The notes under the pieces: generated by a model
Seen by the model: only the letters and a program-made list of their open reading frames with translations
The model's database searches: none
What the model was told of the DNA's origin: nothing
In this document: positions 1 through 11,289 of the stretch, piece by piece
How positions within the stretch are numbered: position 1 is the first letter of the stretch
Layout: each line of letters begins with the position of its first letter
Position numbers and translations under genes: made by a program
Assembly: GCA_963575745.1 (NCBI GenBank)
Contig: CAUYUJ010020680.1
Location: 1-64,000, forward strand
From: Prorocentrum cordatum
Lineage: Eukaryota > Sar > Dinophyceae > Prorocentrales > Prorocentraceae
Length of the DNA: 64,000 bases
Reading direction: 5' to 3'

Positions 1-31
1 GGAGGAGGAGGAGGAGGAGGAGGAGGAGGAG
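1..31 (+). repeat. GGA trinucleotide tract
   Basis: About ten GGA units open the window. Further long GGA tracts occur at 4235, 9343, 11460, 11899, 14536, 24590, 33520, 50303 and 50951, nearly always with the purine strand on top. Confidence 0.95.
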
Positions 32-711
32 TTGGCGGGAGGGAGGGGCGTCTTACAGCTGGCGGGCGGGGCCAACGTGGCTACAGGCAGAGGACGGAAG
101 AGGGGAGCGGAGCGGCACCTGCTGGGGCCCTGAAAAGTGTTTTGCAATTCTTGACGCTTCGCATTTCCCACCAGCCTCCGAAGGACGGCGGTTTCCTCCG
201 AGATGTGGGTGATTGTGATGGGTCGCCTTGCCAGTGTGATGCCTCGCCCGCGTTTTTCGGCTGTTCCGCCGGTGCCGACTCGTCCGTCGGTCATGGCCAG
301 CCCCAACAGCTCTGAGGTGGTTCCGTTGGCCGCGCGCTGAGTGGTCCAGCCTTCAGCTCCGACGGTCTTTGTGTTCCACCACCAGCAGCTGGTCCCCCAG
401 GCTGGTGCATCTGTCTGGGTAGATGCTCGGAGCTTGGCGCCGCAAGGGCGACTCCCTCCGTAGCACTCGCACCTCTGTGCGCTAGGTGCGTCACTACGAA
501 TGTGGAGCATTTTGCTCAGTGCACGTGCACCGCACGCCTTGCGTGCAATTTGCCTGTACCGCCGTCCCGGACACGCCTGTTGCCGCCAGACCGTTGTCGC
601 GCGGCCGCCGACCAACAAATTTCCCACCAGCCCATCCAGAAGCGATGCCCATGAGAGTTGACGGGGGGAGCGAGGAAGAGGCACGCAGAGTCAAACAACG
701 AGGGAGGCTTG
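32..711. other. spacer, no gene seen
   Basis: GC-rich sequence with only short, low-complexity open frames on both strands. I see no domain, RNA gene or convincing repeat. Confidence 0.6.
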
Positions 712-985
712 GGAGGTTCCGTGGCCATCTGGAGCCGTCTTGGAGCGGTCTTGGGGCCGCTTGGAGCATCTTGGGAACCATCTTGAGCCAGCTTGGGCTA
801 TTTGAGCCATCCTGGAGGTCATCTTGGGCTCTCTGAGACCGCTCGGGGGCCTCTCGGGTGCCTCTCGGGTGCCTCTTGGAGCCTTCTTGGGGCCTCTTGG
901 GACGCTCTTGGGGCCTCTTGGGGGCCTCTTGGGAGCCCTGGAACGCCTTTTGGGGCCATCTTGGAGGCGGTCGGTCAAAAGAGGG
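712..985 (+). repeat. CTTGGGGCC-type quasi-periodic array A
   Basis: Blocks of the form CTTGG(A/G)GCC(A/G)T follow one another every 10-12 bases with many substitutions. The same degenerate block array recurs at 7737, 25045, 38608, 41015 and 51055, and inverted at 23490. It is too irregular for a normal minisatellite and has no coding meaning that I can see. Confidence 0.8.
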
Positions 986-1260
986 GTGGTCCTCGATTTC
1001 CCTCCCCCCCTCGGGGGCCACGATCCTCGTGAGGGCTGTCAAACATTGGCCCTCCCAGGGGCCGAAAAAGGCGCCTCCGACACCTCGCGACCCCTCCCAA
1101 AAAACCTCAGGGAGGGGAGGGGGAGGGTGCCCCTCCCCGAAGGGAAGAGGGGTTGTGGAAGAGGAAAGAGACCCTCCTTAGACCACCTGTCGCCAAAAAA
1201 GGCATGTGGGATTGCGGAGCCAGGCCGGAATAATTTCCGAACCTGTTGAGGAGGCCCCCC

Positions 1261-1650
1261 TCTCGACTACACCGGAGATTGACCCTTCGCCGGACTGAAC
1301 CTGGGTGCGGGCCCAGTGGGCCCTCAACCCGAACGCCGAGAGCGATGCGGTAGCATTCTGATGTTCCAATCTGTGTGGCCTTGATCACCAGAAGTTTCGA
1401 GCACCAAGAAGTACCAAGTACCAACACTGGAGGGTTTTCACGTTCGGGCCCTGGGAGGCGATACTCGTTCGACGCTGTTTCGATACTTTTCTGGGTGTTC
1501 GAAATTATCTCTGGGATTTGGTCCCTCAGTACGATGGGAGCAACATAGCGGCAGTAACGTCATGCGCGCATGTGTTTGAGCCACCCGCGGCCCCCACAGA
1601 AACCGCGCACCAAAAGGCATTTCTATCTAGGGTCCTTCCTGCGTGTAGCA
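1261..1650. mobile_element. fold-back element (family with 12832-13009), interrupted
   Basis: The left part (GACCCTTCGCCGGA and flanks) and the right part (GCGGCCCCCA, CCGCGCACCA and flanks) match the two halves of the inverted-repeat element at 12832-13009. Between them sits a different inverted-repeat element (1380-1546), so this copy appears to have been split by a later insertion. No protein is encoded. Confidence 0.6.
1380..1546. mobile_element. MITE-like inverted-repeat element, copy 1 (family with 10310-10464)
   Basis: About 165 bases. The left arm contains TTTCGAGCACC and a degenerate AGAAAGTACCGAAAC-like stretch, and the right arm carries the reverse complement (GTTTCGATACTTTTCTGGGTG and CGAAATTAT). 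The second copy at 10310 is about 80 percent identical by eye over the same span and shares the end GATGGGAGCAACAT. There is no coding capacity, so it is probably a non-autonomous DNA element. It lies inside another fold-back element. Confidence 0.7.
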
Positions 1651-2448
1651 AATCCATCTTCGCCACGTTCGGCGGATGCGTTTGTTTCTCCCAGCCTTCG
1701 TCTTCTTGGCCGACCGGCGAACCACTCCATGGTTGTTGCTCGTTCTCGAACATTACAGTGTGTGTCTTTTGCGTGTAGCGTGTAGCCGACAAATTCATCG
1801 GGCGACGGGATCTATCCATGTCCAGTGCTCCCCTGCCAGGCCCCTTCTGAACCTGGAAGCAGTGTGTGTGTGTGTGTGTGTGTGTGTGCGCCCGCGGCCA
1901 GGCCAGGAGGGCGTATGCACTGCTGCTGGGTTCAGGTTGGGCCTGGCCAGTGAGCAGTGGAATTTCACTCCCCCCCCACTGGCAGGTTGTAGTGGACTAC
2001 GCGCGCTACAACATAGGATCTGGAATGCTTCTTCCCCGACTCCAGCGTTACGTGTTCTGCCCACTCTGGTTGTGCTCGCCTCGCCTCGTCCTCCCGGGGC
2101 TCGCCACCGACAGGCCAGACCAGACCCCGACCATTCGCCCCACCGCCAGGAGAGGGGCCGAGGAGGGCGCGCCTCGGGCGGCCCCGCCGCTCGGCCCGCC
2201 TGTGGGAGGCTCGCCCCCTCGGGCATGTGGCCCCGCGCGGCCCCTCCGCTCGGCACCGCTCGGACGCGTGCGTCTTTCTGGGCGAGCCCCGTCGAGGAGC
2301 ATCTTGGGCCACCTTGCGAACAAAACATGCGCGCACGAGCTCGAAAAGAGCACAGGGGCATGGGCGTCTGAGCGATGGCCAGTCCGGCGCCGTGTCGTCC
2401 TTCGCAACCTGTGCCCTATAGAGCATACTAGTACTAATACTACGTCTT
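1651..2448. other. spacer with GT microsatellite
   Basis: A (GT)n tract of about 27 bases lies at 1862-1888. The rest is GC-rich, with open frames on both strands that look like compositional artefacts. Confidence 0.6.
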
Positions 2449-2522
<74 letters not shown>

Positions 2523-2523
2523 G
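2449..2523 (+). repeat. TTG trinucleotide microsatellite
   Basis: About 25 uninterrupted TTG units. A similar tract lies at 3282. Confidence 0.95.
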
Positions 2524-3281
2524 AACATTATTTATTCTAAAGAATAATTATTGTTGGGCCCCCTGGTGCGCTCCCCCCCTGCGCCGCCTAGGCCGCAGCT
2601 ACATTTTCATCATTTTCGTGAGGAAGCCTCAGAAAAGAGGGTGTGTACAGGATCCGGTTGTTTTGTTGTAATCCGCTTTCCCTTGCAAAAAACAATAGAA
2701 AATGACATTTCTTGTTCTAATATAATCAAATTTCAAGAATCCCTTGCAAAAAATAAGGTAAAGTGGACATTCGCGCGCGCAAGACGAAATCCTTCCAAAA
2801 CCTTAGTGTTCGCAGCGATTTTAACATAAAAACATCAAAAAACCAATGGTTTTTCAACAAAAAATTGTCAAAATCTCATCCCGCGCGCTCTTGCGGATTC
2901 GTAGGAAACCCAACACTTTTTAAACATTTCTGTCAAACGGGCTTTTGCGAGCAACTTTTTCGAACTTCTGCGACAACGGTTGCGCACCTGCCAGGGCCAT
3001 CATCCCTGTCAAATAATACCATGCGGGACACATTCGTTTTTTCTTCGCGCGCGCACGCCGTCGTCGTCGGCCGCGGGGCCCTGAATAGTAGCCACGGTCG
3101 TCCGCATGCCACGAAGTGAAGTGTCCGAACGTCATAGGGCGGGAAGCTGGGTGTGGGTGGTGGCGAAGAGTCGTTTGGAAATTTGGTAGAGCTTGAACCG
3201 GCCCCCCCACAAAGTGGGGGTATTGCCCGCCTCCTATGAAAACCCTGGCACTGGTGAGAACGGAGTGTCCCCACGTGCTAG
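2524..3281. other. AT-richer spacer between two TTG tracts
   Basis: More AT-rich than its surroundings, with several A runs near 2690-2870. I see no gene. Confidence 0.5.
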
Positions 3282-3284
3282 TAG

Positions 3285-3351
<67 letters not shown>

Positions 3352-3366
3352 GTGTGTGTGTGTGTC
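3282..3366 (+). repeat. TTG then GT compound microsatellite
   Basis: About 22 TTG units pass directly into a short GT run. Confidence 0.95.
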
Positions 3367-3625
3367 GCCCCCGCGCCTCCCCCCCCCCCAGGGGCGATGC
3401 GCGCGCCGACATATCCGATGTAGTACAGGCTCCGTGGCGGGCGCTTTCTGGCTGTGCCGCCCGGGAAACGAAGTGCTACGTTGTGCTCGTGCTAGCTGTT
3501 CGGGTCGGACGCGCGCCTCCACAAGGAGGGCACATCGTACTGGTGTGCTCTCCTGCGTCCCATAGAGTCCTTCCCTGGGATCGTTTCTTCGGTAGCAAGT
3601 CACTGGAGCTTCGTATGCCCTCTTA

Positions 3626-3752
3626 ATTACGTCTTTAGCGTCGATTGGCGTCGATTAGCGTCTAGAGTCGATGAGATAGCGCCGATGTTTTCGCCGGTTA
3701 GCGTCGATTTAGCGTCGATTAGCGTCGATTTAGCGTCGATGATTGTCGATTC
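3626..3752 (+). repeat. degenerate AGCGTCGATT tandem repeat
   Basis: Roughly ten diverged copies of an AGCGTCGATT-like 10-11-mer, the clearest at 3700-3740. Confidence 0.8.
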
Positions 3753-4139
3753 GCAAGAGCCGACAAGGTGGCACGGGAGGCTTCCATGAGTTACCACCGA
3801 ACGTTCCTTGTCGTCGCTCCCCTTCAGCCACGCGCAGAGGGGGGTTGGTGGGGGAGGGCTTCTTAGAAACACCCCTGCTTCTTAGAACGCGCTGGTCTTC
3901 TCTATAGACGTCAGGCCGGGGCTTTCTAAGAAGTAGCCTCCTTCTGAGAAACCATCCCCCCTCCCTCCACCCCCTTGTGCGCACCGCCAACCCCTGTCGG
4001 CAGCCCCTCGGGGTGGGCGCCGGCTCCCTCTCGCGGCCGCGGCTGGGGCTCTCCTGCCTCCCCCCCCCGGCGGCGCTGGCGGGCGGCGGCGCCGAGGAGA
4101 GGCTGCTGGCAGCCAGGCGGGCCCCGCCGGAGGAGAGGA
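3753..4139. other. spacer, no gene seen
   Basis: Contains short inverted CTTCTTAGAA / TTCTAAGAAG-type motifs near 3855-3935 but no supportable gene. Confidence 0.5.
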
Positions 4140-4427
4140 GGAGGGGGGGGGAGGGAGGGAGGGAGGGAGGGAGGGAGGGAGGGAGGGAGGGAGGGAGGGA
4201 GGGAGGGAGGGAGGGAGGGAGGGAGGGAGGGAGGGAGGAGGAGGAGGAGGAGGAGGAGGAGGAGGAGGAGGAGGAGGAGGAGGAGGAGGAGGAGGAGGAG
4301 GAGGAGGAGGAGGAGGAGGAGGAGGAGGAGGAGGAGGAGGAGGACAAGGAGGACAAGGAGGAGGAGGAGGAGGAGGAGGAGGAGGAGGAGGAGGAGGAGG
4401 ACGAGGAGGACGAGGAGGAGGCGTGCA
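4140..4427 (+). repeat. GGGA then GGA microsatellite
   Basis: About 24 GGGA units (to about 4234) pass into about 60 GGA units with two GGACAAGGA interruptions. The long frames across it on both strands encode only poly-Glu, poly-Arg, poly-Pro or poly-Ser. Confidence 0.95.
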
Positions 4428-4589
4428 AGATTCTGCCCTGGACGATTGGGTGCCCACGCTGGGTTGCACTCCAGCAGATACACACCACGGGCTGGCCGTG
4501 TTCCGCGGGGCACTGTGCAGGGCAATCCGGGAAGCGCGAACTTCCGGAGACGCGGTCGTCGAGGCCTGCGCGTGCAAGCTGCTTTCTTT

Positions 4590-6350
4590 GAGGTCTTTCT
4601 GGAGTGATCACCGCCCGACTCCGGCTGGGCTGGAAAGGTCATTGGGGCACCTTTTGGCGCGAAGCCGCGGCCGCCGCCGACCGCGCTCCACGCCGCGGCG
4701 CGCATCCGCCCACCCCTGCAGAAAAGGCGCAGACGGTACAAGGTTTCGTCAAGCAAGGCTTCTTGAGCACGGCGTTGGCGCAGGTGATGCGGCGCGGAGC
4801 CCTGGCCGCCGGCACGGACGTGCACGACGCTTTCTGGCGGCTGTTCCCCCCTGGCGCACTGTCCAGGCCGCCTGCCCCAGCCGCTCCCTTGCCCGCGGAG
4901 ACTCGCGCAGAGCTGGTCGCGGAGGCGTCCAAACACCTCTGGCGCTACCCGGCCCGCTCTGGCCCCCGGTCCAAAGTTTCGCGCTTCGAGCACTGGGCCA
5001 CGGCAGTGGCCGACACGGACTCGGAGGCCCATGTCTGCGAAGCCATCGTCATTTTTTCTATATATATATATATATATAAAGGAGTGACTTGAGGACTTTC
5101 TGGCGGCTAGCTTGGGCGTTCGGTTGATTGCGCTGCGACAGCCGAACGGCAATATTCGGCCCGTGGCGTGCGGTTCTGTGCTGCCTCGCTCGGCCGGCCG
5201 GTCTGCATGCGGAGCTTTCCGGGACGCGCCGCGCCAGGAGGTGGACCCTCGCCAGTACGGCGTGGGGCGCAGGTAGGATGTGAGCAGGTTCGCAATGCAA
5301 TCACAGCCTTGACAGCGGCTGTCTCGGGTGTCGCAGTGCTGGCTTTCGATACTGCTTCCAGTGCTTTCAACAGCCTGCAGCGGGGGCGGGTTTTGGACGC
5401 CATGGCAGTGCGGGCGCCGTACCTCTCCGGCATCGTTGCTGCGTGGTTGGCCAGGAGCACCAGCCACATTCATTGGGATTCTGGGGGCCAGGGCCGAAGA
5501 ATCACGGCTACCAGAGGATGGACCAAAGTTGCTCACTTTCGCCAGCGTGTTTTGCGCTCGGGCTGGCGGGCGCTTTCGATGCCATGAACACCCATCTTCG
5601 CCAGGGGACCTTGGGCGCGCGGGTGTTCGCCAACCTCGGTGACGTCGTGAGCGTTGTCCCCGCCGCCCTCGCCACATGGCTCACTGGGTCGTGTGCGAGG
5701 AGCTCGGCTCCGCGGGCCTCACGATCAACGCTGGCAAAAACGTGGTGTGGACGCCCCGCCCCGCGGCGCAGCTGCCCCCAGACCTGGAGCCCCTGCGGAC
5801 GCCCAGCCTCCTCCGCCTCGGTGCCGTCGACCCCTGGGTCGATCCCAAGGATCCACTGGCTCGCTTGCCAGTTCACGGCAATGTAGATGGTGACGCTGCG
5901 GTCAGAGAGGCCGAGCGCCGTGTGAGCCGGCTGAAGGAGCTTCGAGGCGTTGGGCTCCACCCTCGCCACTGTTTCTCCCTCCTCCAGACGTGCACCAACG
6001 GGACCGTCACACGCCTCCTCCAGGCAAGCTACGAGGAGGGCCCGTGGACGCAGCAGCTCGACGCGGTCGTCGCGGGGGCAGTCGGCTGGCTTGCGGGGCA
6101 ACCGTTGCGGGAAGACCAGAAGGTGCAGTGCATCTTGCGCTTCGTTGACGGTGGCCTGGGCCTCATGTCTGCCGAGAGAGTGGCCGCGGCAGCTTTCCTT
6201 GGAAGTTGGGCCCAAACCTTGGGAAGTGGTTCGCAACGCGCTGCGCGCCTGTGTCTTGCGCGCTTGCCAAGGTGGGGGCCGGCTCCACGCCCAGAGTCGA
6301 GGCCAGATCACCCGCTTCGACTGGGTGGCGCGTATCCCGGCTCAGTATGA
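4590..6350 (+). pseudogene. decayed LINE reverse transcriptase
   Basis: The region reads as one non-LTR retrotransposon RT broken by frameshifts. At 4600-5040 the frame gives an RT N-terminal stretch (residues like VQGFVKQGFLSTALAQVMRR). At 5095-5230 there is LIALRQPNGNIRPVACG, typical of the RT fingers. Motif A follows near 5340 (LAFDTASSAFNSL). Motif B (LSPACFALGLAG) is near 5550, and the motif C position near 5625 reads FANLGDVV where a Y/F-x-DD core is expected. After that comes a thumb-like region (GLTINAGKNVVW, near 5720). An AT dinucleotide run interrupts the frame at 5055-5080. The loss of the paired Asp and the shifts argue that it is dead. I infer a 5'-truncated LINE insert; its ends are not resolved. 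Confidence 0.7.
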
Positions 6351-6940
6351 GCTGGTCTGTTCCGGGTGTTTTTCGGTTGACCACAGAAGCCAGTTGCTTC
6401 GAGGGCCGAAAGACCGTCCTCGCAGGAAAGGGCGCAGTCGGGCCACCTCCCACAGACAGCTCCAGCAGTGGGGCGGCGGGGATTCTGACGGAACAAGCCG
6501 CTCCAAGGTGGAGTGACGCGGTCGCGTCGATGTCGGGGTGTGGTCGCGTTGCAACGAGTCGCGGGAAGTCAGATCTTGTCTCTTGTTTGAAGCCACTCCC
6601 AGTGCCGAGCTTTTCAGCGACAGCAGCGTCGGGCTGGCGCGGCACTCCGAGTCCTCGCGGACCTGTTTGAGAGCGTGTTGGAGGCATGCCGGCCTCAAGC
6701 CCCGATTCTTCAGGTGACCGTTTGGACGGGGTCTCATGTTCTTGTAGCCCAGGCCCTTGTCCGACCGAGCGGAGGCTCGAACACGAACGAGGCGAGGGCC
6801 ACAGGAGGACGCGCGGCGGAGGGAGACGGGGAGACGGGGAGACGGGGGGAGGGGGACGGGGAGGGAGAGAGGGTGGCGCCCCACGGACGCAGCAGTGAAC
6901 GAGACTGTGCCCAATGCGTAATTTTCCCCCGCAGAATCAG
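6351..6940. other. spacer, no gene seen
   Basis: A G-rich GGGAGAC(G) short repeat lies at about 6820-6870. Nothing else is supportable. Confidence 0.5.
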
Positions 6941-7128
6941 TATCGTTTAGGTAACCGACCCCCGTCCCCACCCTCCTCCCCTTCGAGACCCCCACCAACT
7001 TACCACCCCAGTTGGGGATGCACTCCTCCTCGAAACCCGAAGGAGACGGCCTGTATCCCCATCTAGGGGGGTAAATCGGCCAGTGGGGCCCTGGCCACGC
7101 CGCTGGGGATGGGGGTCGGATAAGCGAT
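6941..7128. mobile_element. MITE-like element, copy 1 (TATCGTTTA ends)
   Basis: The core (CGAGACCCCCACCAA, CCCAGTTGGGGAT, CTAGGGGGGTAAATCGGCCA, CCACGCCGCTGG) recurs at 24853-25037 and, truncated, at 27514-27612. The ends are imperfect inverted repeats: TATCGTTTAGGTAACCGACC on the left against GGGGGTCGGATAAGCGATG on the right. It is non-coding, so a non-autonomous transposon is inferred. Confidence 0.75.
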
Positions 7129-7736
7129 GCTCACAGAAGCTGACACAAACAAGCAGACCGACAATCAGCAGCGCAAGACAAACACAGCACGCGGCTGGAG
7201 AAGCAATGAGGGTTGTGGCACTTGGGAAACGCTTGGAGGTGCGGGTGTTAGGGGGACTGGGCCGACATGGCGACCCTCCATCTCAACGCCAAGGGCAATC
7301 CAGCCCCGAACCCACGACAAAGTAATACCACTGTCTCCCTCTGCCTCTACCCCTCCCTCCTCCGTGCATGCCCCCCCCCCCTCTCCCTCTCTCTGTCTCT
7401 CCCTCCTTCTCTGGGCGCAGGCTGCCCCGGGCCCGCGCCAGGCAGCGCGTGGCGACGCTCGGGGGCAAGCCCCTGGAGGACGTCGTTCCCCGTGCCCTCG
7501 TCCACGCCCTCGGTGCTGCTCTCTGCCCTGCGGCCCCGCTCCGACCTCGTGCTCGGCCCCAGCCCATTCGGTTCCTTCGCTGGGCCCGCGAACACCGTGT
7601 ACGTGTCCTCTTCCATCCTCACCTCCACCTCCGTCTCCATCTCCCTTTCTCCCTCTTGTTTTAGGTCTCCATCCTCTCATCCTCTGCGGCGGTTCTCTTC
7701 TACTTCTCTTCCTCCTCCTGCTCCCGGAGGGGATTT
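7129..7736. other. spacer with CT-rich runs
   Basis: Pyrimidine-rich blocks lie near 7370-7410 and 7600-7740. The open frames are compositional. Confidence 0.5.
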
Positions 7737-8100
7737 CTCTTGGTCGTCTTGGGCGCGCTTCAGGCGCGTCTGGAGCTGGTTTTTGGCCGTCTTGGGTGTG
7801 GTTTCTGATCGTCATCTGTCTTTGGGCTCTCTTGGGGCCGCCTTGGGCTGCCTCGGGGCCTTTTCGGAGCTGTCTGGAGCTCTCCCGAGGCGATCTAAGT
7901 CGAACAGCTTTGGAAATACAGCATTCTCGAGTTGTGTCTCGCTCTTGGGTTCTAACAGTGGCCAGGGGCTGCCTCTACAAAGCTGTTCCCTGGGTGGAGC
8001 CTTTCGAGGGTCGTTATGCGGTCTTGGGCTGGTCTTGGGCCACCTTGCAGCCGTCCTGAAGCGGTCTTGCGTTGTCTTCGAGCCATCGGGAGGCCGTAAA
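7737..8100 (+). repeat. CTTGGGGCC-type quasi-periodic array B
   Basis: Degenerate CTTGGG(C/G)CC(A/G)T blocks every 10-12 bases, same orientation as array A. Confidence 0.7.
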
Positions 8101-9342
8101 GGTCGCCCAGAAGCAATCCCCGGAGAGACCCCTACCAGACAATTGAGAAACAGTCTGACGCGCTCCTAGGTGCCGAGGGCACGGTGGCAGTTATGAGGCG
8201 TCCCAGCAGATGAGAAAGCACGATCCCCGGAACAGTGTCCGCTCTTCTGGATACTTGCAGAATCGCGTGGGGCGTCTCCAAGGCTGCATCCTGGACCAGG
8301 ATGCGAGTGCCTCTGGTGCGGGCAGGTCGATATGATGTTGCCCTTGCTCCTCGATGTATCCTTTGACGGATGCCTACGTGGTGGTAGGCCACGTTCGGCC
8401 ATGCAATTGCCAGGGATGCTGGGGCCAAGGCTGTCCTCATGCCGTGTGTTGGTGACGGCTGGACTTCTTCTGTAGGAAATCCCTCCTACCCCTCCGTTCC
8501 CGTACCCCATCCCGTCATTACCTCTCCCCGCCCGCCCCCTCTTCCACCCTTCTCTCTCAACAGCAGCTCTTCCAGCTTGCTGGCAGGGTGGCCGAGCGCT
8601 TTGTCCGAGTCTGATGGTCCCGAGTCGCAGCATTTCCGACGGTTACGCGGATGGAGGGCAGCTCGTTTTCAAGATGTGCTCCTCTCCTCAGTGCCGCGCA
8701 CATTCGTCTGAAGACTTTCACAACATTTGGGCCGTGTGCGAACAAGGCGTCTTCAAGTCGTGATTCGATTTCGTCTCAAAAGTTTCTAGCAGACAACTGG
8801 AGCACTAGTCGTCTCAAGATGTGACTCTCGCTGTTGCGCCACACACGTTCATCTTCTTCAACGTTCGCAAACAGCCGCGCAGATGGAGGGCGATTCTTCC
8901 TCAAGGTGATTCGGCCTGAATCGCTGTCACCCACTCCTGCTCGCGCTGGGCTGGAGCTTCTGGTGCCTTTTCCTCCCCCTGGGCCGTCTCCTCACCGAGG
9001 AGCTTTCGCGGACTGCCTGACCCGACCTGGCCTGACCTGCTTCAGGAGGAGAAAAACACACATGGAAGATATGGGAAGTGGGGGGGAAGACGGAACCCCA
9101 GAAAATACGGGAAAATATATGGAATCCTGGGATTCGTGTGTTCTTATTTGTGTGTCCTGGGGCCCCTTCACTACTCGCGTTTCCTTCATGGGTGACGACT
9201 GCCTGCCCGCAGAGTTCGCGCTTTGCGGGCGGACCGCTCGACTCCTCGCGCGGCCGGCTGGCGCGCTCAGGCGCTTCGCCGTGTGTGAGCGCCGCCCTCC
9301 TCCCCTGCGCCCCTGAGACAACGCGCCTGACCGGCGCTGCGC
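8101..9342. other. spacer, no gene seen
   Basis: Mixed sequence with no open frame showing a recognisable fold and no RNA gene. Confidence 0.5.
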
Positions 9343-9458
9343 CCGAGAGGAGGAGGAGGAGGAGGAGGCGGAGGAGGAGGAGGAGGAGGAGGAGGAGGAG
9401 GAGGAGGAGGAGGAGGAGGAGGAGGAGGCGAAGGAGGAGGAGGAGGAGGCGGAGGAGG
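9343..9458 (+). repeat. GGA tract with GGC interruptions
   Basis: About 35 GGA units with occasional GGC or GAA units. Confidence 0.95.
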
Positions 9459-9647
9459 CCCGACCGGCGCGGCTGGGTCGTGGGGCGCGGCGTCTGGCCT
9501 GGGACCCGCGCGGGCCCGTCGTGAGGCGGCGCTCTTAGCCGCCGCCTCGCCCTCGCGAGAGCTGGCCCGGGGCTCCTGCGGGGTCGCCGGGGAGGGCCCG
9601 TGGCGCATCCCCGGGCCGCGCCACCCTTTTTGCCCCCGCCCTTCCTC

Positions 9648-9741
9648 GAAGAAGAAGAAGAAGAAGAATAATAAGAATAATAATAATAATAATAATAATA
9701 ATACTAAGAAGAATAAGAATAAGAAGAATATTAATAAGAAG
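9648..9741 (+). repeat. AAG / AAT trinucleotide compound repeat
   Basis: GAA units grade into AAT units and back. The tract abuts the palindrome at 9737. Confidence 0.9.
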
Positions 9742-9819
9742 AAACGCCATACACATAAGCTTCTTTGCGCTCCGCGCGGAGCGCCGAAAGCTTTGTCTAT
9801 GGCGTTTTTTTCCTTCTGC
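9737..9819. mobile_element. GCGCTCCGCGC palindromic element, smallest copy
   Basis: The arms (AAGAAGAAACGCCATACACA on the left and TCTATGGCG plus a T-rich run on the right) flank a nearly perfect centre GCGCTCCGCGCGGAGCGC. Related arms occur at 28150-28340 and, one-sided, near 27618-27660. The element is non-coding. Confidence 0.65.
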
Positions 9820-10309
9820 TCTTGCCGCTGGGTCTCCTGGGAGCGCTGCGGGATCTCGTCATGGTCTCGGCAGCCCTGCCTCTGAGAAGGGGCGCCGTTC
9901 GGCGGCGTTTTTCTTTCTTTTGTTGTTCGCCCAGGCGTCATCGGATCTCCCCGCGCGCATCCCGGTGACGTATCGACGCGAAGAAGGCGAAGTGGGCAGG
10001 GTGGGAGGCGTGGCCCGAGCGCGCCTCGCTCGTCCCTCTCCCGCGTATTCTCTCCACTCTTCCCTCTCCCGCTTGGCTCTCCAGCTGTGGCGTTTGGTCC
10101 GGGCAGTGTCCAAGACGGCACAGGAGGTTCAATGCATTGGATCATGGCTCCTCTGCTGCGCTTCTCCAGCCTCTGTCGTCTCGCCTTCCTGCTCGGGGGT
10201 CCTTATCGTTCTTTCGTCATGCCATCCGCTCTTTCAACAATGCCACTGGCCGATGGGGTTGGAGTGGGCATGGCTTATGATGTTCCACCCTACTTTAGCC
10301 TCGATCACC
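9820..10309. other. spacer, no gene seen
   Basis: No domain or RNA gene recognised. Confidence 0.5.
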
Positions 10310-10464
10310 AGAGAGTAATTTCGAGCACCAGAAAGTACCGAAACTGGAGGGCGTCCACGTGTCGGGCCCTGGGAAGCGATATTCTTCCGACACCTTTTCG
10401 ATACTTTTCTGGGTGCTCGAAATTATTTCTGGGATCTGGTCCGTAACTGCGATGGGAGCAACAT
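10310..10464. mobile_element. MITE-like inverted-repeat element, copy 2
   Basis: The better preserved copy of the family at 1380. The left arm (10310-10350) reads GATCACCAGAGAGTAATTTC then GAGCACCAGAAAGTACCGAA. The right arm (10395-10442) is its imperfect reverse complement. The spacer between the arms is about 45 bases. Confidence 0.75.
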
Positions 10465-11080
10465 GAGATATGGCCAGGATTCCACATCCTGCTGCTGCTG
10501 CTGCTGCTTGCCGCTTCTGCTCCTCTCTCTTGCTTCCTGGGGTTGCGTGCTCGCCCCTGGCCCTGCCTTTTCTGCTCTCCGTCCCCTCAGCAGTGCGCTC
10601 GTGCCTGGTCTCGTCACACTTTTTCGGCCTCTCTCCGATCCCGCCCGCTCGAGGACAGCGTCAAGCTTCGCGCTCGCAGGAATCCGTCGGATTCTCCTGC
10701 GAGGGCCAACGATGGAAGACCCACTGATAGGAGGGATGACAAGGGCAGAAAAAGACAGGTCCGCCTCGACTCTCATTCTTGCGTGCATCGTTTCGTTCAA
10801 GCTTTGTTTCGCTTGGTTGTTTGCTTGCTTGCCTGTTTGTCTGTTTGTTTTGTTCCTGGTGGGTGGTTGTGTAGTGGGTTGGTGTGGGTGGGTGATGCAT
10901 GGATTTCGTTTTGTGTGTCGTTGTGGTTGCGCCGCTGATGTTGCACTGTAATCGCCGTCGTATGTTTTGTCACCACCGTCCGACGAGTTGCCATGCCGTG
11001 CCATGTCGTGTTTGCTGTCTGCGCACCCCCTCCGGCGTCTCTCTTCGTTTTGCGCGACTGTTTTCACTCTTGGCTCTGCC

Positions 11081-11111
<31 letters not shown>

Positions 11112-11289
11112 TCACTGTCGTCGCTCTCCCCCGTCGTCGTCTTCGCCGTCCACTTCTCTGGAGCCGTTCCCGTTGTCCAGACGGCACGATTACTTACCTC
11201 GTTGATTTCTTCTCTCGTTCAGGGTCACTTGTCGTCCTCTCCTCCAGCTGCGTGAGCTGCTCCCTACTTGCTAGCCGCAGCAGATCGGC
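10465..11289. other. spacer with short microsatellites
   Basis: Contains CTG units at about 10490-10510, GTTT-rich sequence near 10810-10860 and a (CT)n run at 11081-11111. No gene is supportable. Confidence 0.55.

Noticed and set aside
3730-5677. Long minus-strand frames over the GGGA/GGA tract
   Set aside because: They consist of poly-Pro, poly-Ser or poly-Leu from the microsatellite and random flanks; no domain.
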